From the NCBI GenBank assembly GCA_965367695.1, contig CBDUKB010000078.1, positions 1-12,854 of the forward strand: a stretch of 12,854 nucleotides of DNA. The letters run 5' to 3'. The notes beneath the pieces are model-generated. The model worked only from the letters and a program-made list of their open reading frames with translations. It made no database searches and was not told the origin of the DNA. Source of the stretch: Putridiphycobacter sp965367695 (lineage in GTDB: Bacteria; Bacteroidota; Bacteroidia; Flavobacteriales_D; Crocinitomicaceae). The translations under genes and the position numbers were made by a program. Positions 6,720 to 12,854 of the stretch are shown here, one piece after another (the stretch's first letter is position 1; each line of letters starts with the position of its first letter).

Positions 6720-8354
6720 ATGTCACAATTATCTGAACTTAAATTAAAAAAAGTTGCTGAATTACGTGAAATAGCCTCTTCGCTTCAAATTCCAAATATG
6801 GAAACTAAAAAAAAGCAAGACGTAATTGACGCAATTGTAAGTGCAACCCAAGCCCCAAATGAAACCCAAGCCCCAAAAAAAGTGGAAGGTTCAGCGGAAA
6901 AAACAACAGAGAATAAGCCGGACGCTCAACCAAAAGAGCAGCGTACCCCGCGTCCTCGACCAAGAAAAAGAGAAGACAATCCAAATGTTGAAAACGCTAC
7001 TAGTAGTGAAACCAACAATAAAAACACCCCACGTCCGAGACCAAATCCAAGACCGAATCCGAATCAAAAGAAAAGTAAGGACAACGCACCTAAAAATATA
7101 AATCAAAATTCTGAAAGTGAAAATCAGGGTGAGCAAAATCAAAAGCCGAATCATCAAAACAACGGACAAGCAAATCACAAAAAACAAAATAACCCTAATC
7201 AAAAAAGATCCCAAAAAGATTATTACGGCTTTAATTTTGACGGAATTATTATTAGTGAAGGCGTGTTAGATATGATGCAAGATGGATACGGATTCTTGCG
7301 TTCATCAGATTATAATTACCAAGCTTCTCCCGACGATATTTATGTACCTCAAAACCAAATTAAACAATATGGTTTAAAAACGGGTGATACTGTTCGAGGA
7401 GCAATTAGACCGCCAAAAGAAGGCGAAAAATATTTCCCTTTGATTTCAATTGAAAGTGTAAATGGACGTGACCCAAGTTATGTACGTGACCGTGTACCTT
7501 TCGAATACTTAACCCCGCTATTTCCGGATGAGAAGTTACATTTAACAGGACATAAAAAGGAAAGTACCTCTACCCGTGTAATGGACTTATTTGCTCCTAT
7601 TGGAAAAGGACAAAGAGGGATGATTGTAGCGCAACCCAAAACAGGTAAAACTGTTTTATTAAAGGATGTTGCGAATGCAATTGCAGCCAATCACCCAGAG
7701 GTTTATTTGATCATTTTATTAATTGATGAAAGACCTGAAGAGGTAACAGACATGGCAAGATCAGTAAATGCTGAAGTTGTTGCTTCAACTTTTGACCAAC
7801 CTGCTGATAAGCATGTAAAACTAGCCAATATTGTTTTAGAAAAATCGAAAAGAATGGTAGAATGTGGTCATGATGTTGTGATCTTACTAGATTCTATTAC
7901 ACGTTTAGCAAGAGCCTACAATACAGTTCAACCTGCTTCAGGAAAAGTACTATCTGGTGGTGTTGATGCCAATGCATTACACAAACCAAAAAGATTTTTT
8001 GGTGCAGCTAGAAAAATTGAAAATGGTGGTTCATTAACTATTTTAGCCACTGCTTTAACTGAAACTGGTTCTAAAATGGATGAAGTAATCTTTGAAGAAT
8101 TCAAAGGTACCGGTAACATGGAGTTACAGTTGGACAGAAAAATTTCAAATAGAAGAATTTATCCAGCCATTGATATTTTATCATCAGGAACAAGAAGAGA
8201 AGATTTATTGATGCGTAAAGACTACTTACAAAGAGTTTGGGTATTGCGTAAATACTTGGCCGATATGAATCCAATTGAAGCAATGGAATTCATGAAGGAA
8301 AGAATAGAAGATACAAAATCGAACGAAGAGTTTTTAATGTCAATGAACGGTTAA
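6720..8354 (+). CDS. rho: Transcription termination factor Rho with a long disordered N-terminal insert
   Basis: Rho is a hexameric RNA-dependent ATPase and helicase that ends transcription. This protein has 544 residues against 419 in E. coli. Residues 1-45 are the helical Rho N domain (LSELKLKKVAELREIASSL). Residues about 46-167 are low complexity, rich in N, Q, K, P, R and E, with RPRPRKR at 78-84 and a Pro-Arg/Pro-Asn run at 104-115; this accounts for the extra length. The RNA-binding cold-shock-like domain follows (about 168-290, GVLDMMQDGYGFLRSSDYNY). The ATPase core has Walker A AQPKTGKT (304-311) and Walker B VVILLDS (Asp391). The Q-loop SGGVDANALHKPKRFFGAA and the R-loop segment KGTGNMEL are also intact, so the enzyme should be active. 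The ATG start gives the expected N domain directly. It has its own terminator downstream and looks monocistronic. Confidence 0.98.
   Translation: MSQLSELKLKKVAELREIASSLQIPNMETKKKQDVIDAIVSATQAPNETQAPKKVEGSAEKTTENKPDAQPKEQRTPRPRPRKREDNPNVENATSSETNNKNTPRPRPNPRPNPNQKKSKDNAPKNINQNSESENQGEQNQKPNHQNNGQANHKKQNNPNQKRSQKDYYGFNFDGIIISEGVLDMMQDGYGFLRSSDYNYQASPDDIYVPQNQIKQYGLKTGDTVRGAIRPPKEGEKYFPLISIESVNGRDPSYVRDRVPFEYLTPLFPDEKLHLTGHKKESTSTRVMDLFAPIGKGQRGMIVAQPKTGKTVLLKDVANAIAANHPEVYLIILLIDERPEEVTDMARSVNAEVVASTFDQPADKHVKLANIVLEKSKRMVECGHDVVILLDSITRLARAYNTVQPASGKVLSGGVDANALHKPKRFFGAARKIENGGSLTILATALTETGSKMDEVIFEEFKGTGNMELQLDRKISNRRIYPAIDILSSGTRREDLLMRKDYLQRVWVLRKYLADMNPIEAMEFMKERIEDTKSNEEFLMSMNG
6846..6877 (+). 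repeat. rho: 14-bp in-frame direct repeat in the rho disordered region
   Basis: ACCCAAGCCCCAAA occurs at 6846-6859 and again at 6864-6877, a period of 18 bp. It encodes TQAPNE followed by TQAPKK (residues 43-54). The repeat sits at the beginning of the disordered insert. It looks like a small tandem duplication that keeps the frame, which is one way such inserts change length. Confidence 0.8.
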
Positions 8355-8375
8355 AAACACAAAATCATATTTACT

Positions 8376-8415
8376 GAATCGCCTTTTTGTTCAATCAATA
8401 AGGCGATTCTTTTTT
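8376..8415 (+). terminator. Intrinsic terminator of rho
   Basis: The stem GAATCGCCTT (8376-8385) pairs perfectly with AAGGCGATTC (8400-8409) across a 14-nt loop, followed by six T (8410-8415). It begins 21 bp after the rho stop codon and separates rho from the DUF5686 gene, which therefore needs its own promoter within 8416-8482. I could not identify that promoter with confidence. Confidence 0.92.
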
Positions 8416-8482
8416 ATTATTATTTTTTTATCATTGTAACAAATCACCCTTATTTCTGTCTTAACTATAAAGAATTTGAACT

Positions 8483-10999
8483 ATGAAATTAATTTTTGCC
8501 CTCCTCTTGCTTTTATTTTCGAATGTACTGTTTGGGCAACAAGTTTTAAAAGGGATTGTTACCAATGAGCAAAACATTCCTGTTCCAGGCGTGCGCGTAT
8601 TTATAGAAAATACTACCTATGGTGTAATTACCGATTTTAAAGGGTTTTATTTCTTAGAATTACCAGTAAAAAAAACCTATCCGATAGCGTTTAAAATGAT
8701 TGGTATGAAAGATAGTATTGTTGAAATTGACATTACTCAAAAAATTACAAATTTTAATATACAATTGAGTGATTACATAGAAAAATTGGAAACGGTAGAA
8801 GTAAGCTCCAAAAAAATTGATGTCGCAAAACAAGTCATTAAAGCCATGCAAGACAATAGAAGTAACATGGCTAATCAATTTGAAAACTATGCCTGTAACA
8901 CCTATTTAAAAACTAGTTTAGAAAAATCCATCAATCCAAAAATAGCTGAAAAATCAAAAGAAATTGATAGTATTATCCAAGTCGGACCTTCAAAAATGAA
9001 CTTTATCGAGTCTTTTTCAATAACTAAGTTTAAAGCCCCAAATACTTATAAAGAAGAAGTAATTGCCCAGCATGATTATGCAGAAAAATCCAACAATAAT
9101 TTCTCTGCCTCAGTTTCAGTTGATTTTGGAACTACAATCGTGCCCATTCAATACATCCCTACCAATCCATACATATTTTTTGAAAAAATACAAGATGGAG
9201 ATTTTAATTTGTACCAAAGCATGTTGGATTTACCAAAAATTTCAGAACATCCCATTGTTTCACCAATTGGTTTCAATGCTTTTTTAAATTATAATTTCGA
9301 CTTGGCAAATATATTTTACGAGCAGGAAACCGGGCATAAAATTTACGAAATAAAGGTCATTCCAAAATTCAAACAAGCCGCCTTATTTGAAGGCACTTTA
9401 TTTATCATTGATAAACTTTGGGTCATACAATCCTTTGAACTCAATATCAATTCAGCCGCCATGCCTTTTTTTAAGGACTTTACAGTGTTACAGGATTACG
9501 AGCGCATAGATTCTAATTGGGTCCCTACTAGGAGAGAATATGTATACACTATTCAGGACGGAAAATACATCATCTCGGCCAATACCCGTGTCAATCAATC
9601 GAATTATACGTTTAATAATATTGAAAATAAAAATGATTTTAACAATGAGATTCTGGTTTACCAAGATGAAGCATTTAATAAAGACTCTGCTTATTGGGAA
9701 GGAATTAGACCCATTCAATTAAAATTAAATGAATTGGCTTTTATTCATGAACAAGATAGTATTGAGCGACATGTTAAAAGTGAAGCTTATTTAGACAGTT
9801 TAGACAAGGCATACAATAAAGTCACTTTTTGGGATGTAACCCTGAACGGCATGGGATTTCGAAACCGATTCAAAGGTGAAAGTATATATATTAAGTCATT
9901 GCTCAGTTCCGTTCGCGTTTTTGGTGTAGGCGGTTTTAGGTATGGCACAGGAGGATTTTATTCAAAGAAGTTTGAAAATTCACAAAAAATAAAAGTAGAT
10001 GCCGATTTTGATTATGGTTTCAATAACAAAGATTTAAAATGGAAAATGGGACTAGAATATACATTTTTACCCAAGCGATTTGGTTTAATTGAATTGAAAG
10101 GTGGGGACACTTACGACCTAATAACGGATTACAATTCAATTTTAGGAACTTTTTCTAGGGGAAATTATGTTCGTAAACAATTTATTGAAATTGGACATAG
10201 AATAGAGATTGTAAATGGGTTTTACGGAAAAATAAATTTTAGTTATTCTGATAGACAAGGCATTGACAATTTAATACTTTCAGAATGGTCAACGTTATTA
10301 TTCGGAGAACTCAATAAACCAAAGACTTTTGAGCGGTATATCATTTCTTTGGTAGAATTTCAATTTTTATATCGTTTTAAACAAAAGTACATCATCAAGC
10401 AAAATGAAAAACAGCTCATTGGTACCAAGTACCCTGAAATAGAGTTGACCTATAAAAAAGGTATTCCCGGTTTGTTTAACAGTGAAGTAAACTTCGATTT
10501 TATTGAGTTAAAAGCATCTGATGAAATTAACTTAGGAAATTATGGAGATTCAAAGTGGAGTGTGTTAGCAGGTTCCTTTGTCAATGAAGTAGACTTGCGA
10601 TTTATGGAGCACAAATTCTTTAGGGGCTCAGACCGTTTTTTCTTTTCAAACCCTTTGCGCTCTCATCAATTGCTTGACTCTACGTTTAACACCTCTAAAC
10701 CCTATTTTCAAGCATTTTACTTGCATCATTTTAATGGCTTTGTCATGAATAAAATTCCATTAATTAATAAATTAAAACTAGAATTAATGGTAGGCGCTAG
10801 TTCATTAATTATACAAGATATTGCCTATTCTCACGCGGAAGTTTTTGCAGGATTGGAAAAGAAATTTAGGATTAAGAAACAATATTTTAAAGTCGGCGCT
10901 TTTATGGTAACACGCGCCAATTCGAGTGAAGCAATTACTTATCAATTTAAAATTGGGTTAGACTTTTTCAATAGTTTTACCAATACTTGGAGTTACTAA
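8483..10999 (+). CDS. DUF5686 and carboxypeptidase regulatory-like domain outer-membrane protein
   Basis: This 838-residue protein matches a Bacteroidota family of unknown function. Residues 1-18 are a signal peptide (MKLIFALLLLLFSNVLFG), cleaved near the QQ that follows. Residues about 20-97 form a carboxypeptidase-regulatory-like beta-sandwich (LKGIVTNEQNIPVPGVRVF, GVITDFKGFYFLEL), the same fold that begins many TonB-dependent receptors. No receptor plug follows. From about residue 113 (VAKQVIKAMQDNR, FENYACNTYLKT) the sequence is the DUF5686 region. The C-terminal half, from about 480, is rich in alternating hydrophobic and polar segments and Gly/aromatic residues. The chain ends in an aromatic residue (NTWSY), as outer-membrane beta-barrels usually do. 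I infer an outer-membrane barrel with a periplasmic or surface domain; the substrate and role are not known. It stands alone between the rho terminator and a convergent regulator gene. Confidence 0.85.
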   Translation: MKLIFALLLLLFSNVLFGQQVLKGIVTNEQNIPVPGVRVFIENTTYGVITDFKGFYFLELPVKKTYPIAFKMIGMKDSIVEIDITQKITNFNIQLSDYIEKLETVEVSSKKIDVAKQVIKAMQDNRSNMANQFENYACNTYLKTSLEKSINPKIAEKSKEIDSIIQVGPSKMNFIESFSITKFKAPNTYKEEVIAQHDYAEKSNNNFSASVSVDFGTTIVPIQYIPTNPYIFFEKIQDGDFNLYQSMLDLPKISEHPIVSPIGFNAFLNYNFDLANIFYEQETGHKIYEIKVIPKFKQAALFEGTLFIIDKLWVIQSFELNINSAAMPFFKDFTVLQDYERIDSNWVPTRREYVYTIQDGKYIISANTRVNQSNYTFNNIENKNDFNNEILVYQDEAFNKDSAYWEGIRPIQLKLNELAFIHEQDSIERHVKSEAYLDSLDKAYNKVTFWDVTLNGMGFRNRFKGESIYIKSLLSSVRVFGVGGFRYGTGGFYSKKFENSQKIKVDADFDYGFNNKDLKWKMGLEYTFLPKRFGLIELKGGDTYDLITDYNSILGTFSRGNYVRKQFIEIGHRIEIVNGFYGKINFSYSDRQGIDNLILSEWSTLLFGELNKPKTFERYIISLVEFQFLYRFKQKYIIKQNEKQLIGTKYPEIELTYKKGIPGLFNSEVNFDFIELKASDEINLGNYGDSKWSVLAGSFVNEVDLRFMEHKFFRGSDRFFFSNPLRSHQLLDSTFNTSKPYFQAFYLHHFNGFVMNKIPLINKLKLELMVGASSLIIQDIAYSHAEVFAGLEKKFRIKKQYFKVGAFMVTRANSSEAITYQFKIGLDFFNSFTNTWSY

Positions 11000-11078
11000 T
11001 AATTAAACTTAATATGTCGTTTCTTTTTTTGAATAATACTACTATAATAGGTTTTAAACTATTGGCATTATTTATATA

Positions 11079-11099
11079 AATTCAATAATAAATTGAATT
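11079..11099. terminator. Weak AT-rich hairpin between convergent genes
   Basis: AATTCAAT (11079-11086) pairs with ATTGAATT (11092-11099) around a 5-nt loop, in the 115-bp gap between the DUF5686 gene and the convergent regulator. There is no clear T run on either side and only one G-C pair per arm, so it would be a poor intrinsic terminator. No better hairpin is visible for either gene in this gap. Confidence 0.25.
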
Positions 11100-11114
11100 G
11101 AATACTGTGTAGCT

Positions 11115-12755
11115 TTAATTATTTACAACTTTATTTTGAATTGCATCCTGACTATTACCGATAATTCCATACTTATGTGCAATGGCAACTGCTTGTGCCC
11201 TATTCTTAACCAATAGCTTTGCATAAATTCTGCGAAGATGAGTTTTAATAGTAGCCTTTGAAATAAATAGTTTTACAGATAATTGATCATCTGACAATCC
11301 TAAGGCTAAATTGGCTAAAACTTCCGTTTCTCTCTTTGAAAGATCGAGCAATTCTTTCGGTAAACTATCGGTATTAGATTTTGAAAAAACATTTTCTAGA
11401 ATTTCGTCTTTTTGAAGGGCATTAAATTTTTCTGTTTTTAATTCTTCTCTCAATCGGCTATTAATATTATTGAGGGTTAAATTTTGTTGTTCAATCAACA
11501 CTTTTTGACCAAGTAAAAGATCTGAATTTTGTTTATTCGCACGATATTTTATAATGAGGAAGACTGTGATTCCAATTATTATTAAAATTATAAAAGCTAA
11601 ATACATAACCTGAACTTGTTTTGCTTTCAATTCTTCTTTCGTTTGGGCAACTTCCAATTCTGTGGCTTGCATCAAGCGCAAGTTTCTTTCTGTTTTATAC
11701 TTTGCTTCTAGTTCTAATACAGCATTAATGTTGGCAGCAACTGATAAAGAATCGTAATAAAAATTACCTTGTTTTAAAAAATAAAGGGCCGAATCCAGTT
11801 GATGGAGATTTTCAAATATGGCCGACCTTGAAAAATAAACATCTTGAATAATTTGAGCTGCACCCGTTTGAATGGCAGCTGGCTTTGCTAAATTATTATA
11901 AAAAAGCGCTGTATCTAAATCATTAATTTTTAGATAGGTATTTGCTGTGGTATTGTACAATTCAATTTTCAACAACTCATCATCAATATTTTCAATATTT
12001 AATAAAGACTCTTTTAAATAACTTAATCCCTTTTCAGCCTTGTTTAGTTTTGTGTAAGTCCTGGCAATGTTAACTACCGCCCTTGTCCTACTGTTTGCAG
12101 ATTTTTGATAAGAGATGGAATGATATGCAAACATAAAACGGTCCAGTGCCGAGTCGTAATTCCTTAATTTAAAATAAGCAATTCCCATGTTCAATGCGGT
12201 GGAAGCCATACCTGCACTATCATTAGTGATTTCCTTTATTTTTAAAGATTTTTCATAGTAGTCTATTGCCTTCAGATGGTCTTTTTGATCGTCAAACAAG
12301 GTACCAATGTTATTCAAGTAATAGCCTTGTCCTAATAAATTACTATCAATTTCCATTAACTTTAATGCTTCTAAAAAATTTTCAAGTGCAAGTTCTCCAT
12401 TTCCTTGCATTTTATAGGTTTTCCCTAAATTATTATAGGTCAATGAAAGGTCTTTTAAATCAAGCCAATTCTTTTTATAAGTAAGACATTCTTTCAATTG
12501 TGCTTCTGCTTTATAAAGATTTCCTAAATACCGATTTAATTCACCAGCTTGGTCTAAAAAATAAGTTATGTAAAAAGTGTCATTCGCTACTTTACTAGCT
12601 GAAATTTTTGATTCTGAAATACCTAAAGCCAATGGTTTATCTGAAAAGAAAAGGGTGTCTACTGCCAACTTGGCTTCTTCCAAAAGTTCTTTTTGTGCAA
12701 ATAAGGTGGTATTAATTTGAATGATAGTAAATACTAAGACCAAAAATTTAATCAT
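11115..12755 (-). CDS. Membrane-anchored TPR protein with C-terminal LuxR-type HTH
   Basis: This is a putative one-component transmembrane transcription regulator of 546 residues. Residues 1-20 form a signal peptide (MIKFLVLVFTIIQINTTLFA). Residues about 65-335 carry tetratricopeptide repeats with recognisable units (LSLTYNNLGKTYKMQGN, YYLNNIGTLFDDQKDHLKAIDYYEKSL, STALNMGIAYFKLRNYDSALDRF, YNTTANTYLKINDLDTALFYNNLA). A helical, probably coiled-coil stretch follows (about 345-382), then one membrane segment (about 383-403, YLAFIILIIIGITVFLIIKY) and a second coiled-coil region (about 410-455). The LuxR/GerE helix-turn-helix is at 472-535 (LSKRETEVLANLALGLSDDQ, recognition helix in SKATIKTHLRRIYAKL). 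This order puts the TPRs in the periplasm and the DNA-binding domain in the cytoplasm. The family is common in Bacteroidota; signal and targets are unknown. It converges on the DUF5686 gene, and no partner kinase is present. Confidence 0.9.
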   Translation of the reverse strand: MIKFLVLVFTIIQINTTLFAQKELLEEAKLAVDTLFFSDKPLALGISESKISASKVANDTFYITYFLDQAGELNRYLGNLYKAEAQLKECLTYKKNWLDLKDLSLTYNNLGKTYKMQGNGELALENFLEALKLMEIDSNLLGQGYYLNNIGTLFDDQKDHLKAIDYYEKSLKIKEITNDSAGMASTALNMGIAYFKLRNYDSALDRFMFAYHSISYQKSANSRTRAVVNIARTYTKLNKAEKGLSYLKESLLNIENIDDELLKIELYNTTANTYLKINDLDTALFYNNLAKPAAIQTGAAQIIQDVYFSRSAIFENLHQLDSALYFLKQGNFYYDSLSVAANINAVLELEAKYKTERNLRLMQATELEVAQTKEELKAKQVQVMYLAFIILIIIGITVFLIIKYRANKQNSDLLLGQKVLIEQQNLTLNNINSRLREELKTEKFNALQKDEILENVFSKSNTDSLPKELLDLSKRETEVLANLALGLSDDQLSVKLFISKATIKTHLRRIYAKLLVKNRAQAVAIAHKYGIIGNSQDAIQNKVVNN

Positions 12756-12778
12756 ACAATTTTAAATAGGGTTTAGAA

Positions 12779-12786
12779 CAAATATA
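12779..12786 (-). promoter_or_regulatory. Candidate promoter of the TPR-LuxR gene, -7 box TATATTTG
   Basis: On the minus strand TATATTTG, an exact match to TAnnTTTG, ends 23 bp before the ATG at 12755. Transcription from it would give a leader of roughly 15-18 nt. The upstream half is T-rich (GATTTTAAC) without a clean TTTG, so the -33 element is uncertain. The rest of the right edge (12787-12854) shows no coding frame that I can support. Confidence 0.5.
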
Positions 12787-12854
12787 TAATATGTAAGTTA
12801 AAATCAGCAGATTCAAGTAAAAGAGTATAAAATCAATTGAGATATCATCCAAAC

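Noticed and set aside
6891..7214. A 107-residue hydrophobic minus-strand frame opposite rho
   Set aside because: It is the complement of the low-complexity N/Q/K/P-coding insert, which automatically gives Ile/Leu/Phe/Val/Trp-rich antisense codons; no family resemblance or promoter is seen.
1..12854. Signs of a defence island, mobile element, CRISPR array or biosynthetic cluster
   Set aside because: No transposase, integrase, spaced repeats, toxin-antitoxin pair or clustered tailoring enzymes are visible. All seven genes belong to ordinary Bacteroidota families.

Overview
The window looks like a core chromosomal segment of a low-GC, AT-rich member of the Bacteroidota, probably a Flavobacteriales-like or related gliding or adhesive lineage. 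Four things point there: a giant secreted protein with SprB-type repeats and a type B (gliding motility-associated) C-terminal sorting domain; a DUF5686 protein with an N-terminal carboxypeptidase-regulatory-like domain; a Rho factor with a long disordered N-terminal insert; and TATATTTG boxes matching the Bacteroidota -7 promoter consensus TAnnTTTG. I cannot place the organism at genus level from sequence alone.

Layout, left to right. Positions 1-384 (+) hold the C-terminal end of a class V PLP-dependent aminotransferase that begins outside the window. Positions 460-3612 (+) encode the 1050-residue secreted adhesin-like protein. It ends at a palindromic hairpin (3632-3666) facing a second terminator (3757-3788) that serves the opposite strand. 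Two minus-strand genes follow: htrA-like protease (6429 to 5269) and then phosphoglucosamine mutase glmM (5212 to 3812). A 290-bp divergent intergenic region (6430-6719) separates htrA from rho (6720-8354, +), which closes with a clear intrinsic terminator. Positions 8483-10999 (+) encode the DUF5686 outer-membrane-type protein. Convergent to it, 12755 to 11115 (-) encodes a signal-peptide/TPR/transmembrane/LuxR-HTH regulator with a TATATTTG box just upstream.

How the genes relate: most look independently transcribed. The only plausible co-transcribed pair is htrA-glmM, and even glmM seems to have its own promoter. Three of the products act at the cell envelope (the adhesin through the type IX secretion system, the periplasmic HtrA protease, and the DUF5686 barrel protein). 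GlmM feeds UDP-GlcNAc and peptidoglycan synthesis, and the TPR-LuxR protein is built to carry a periplasmic signal to DNA. Rho is the general termination factor.

I see no mobile element, CRISPR array, phage gene, toxin-antitoxin pair or RNA gene, and no evidence of a new multigene defence or biosynthetic system. The points most worth following are the disordered insert in Rho, the rho leader, the membrane-tethered TPR-LuxR regulator and the uncharacterised DUF5686 protein.
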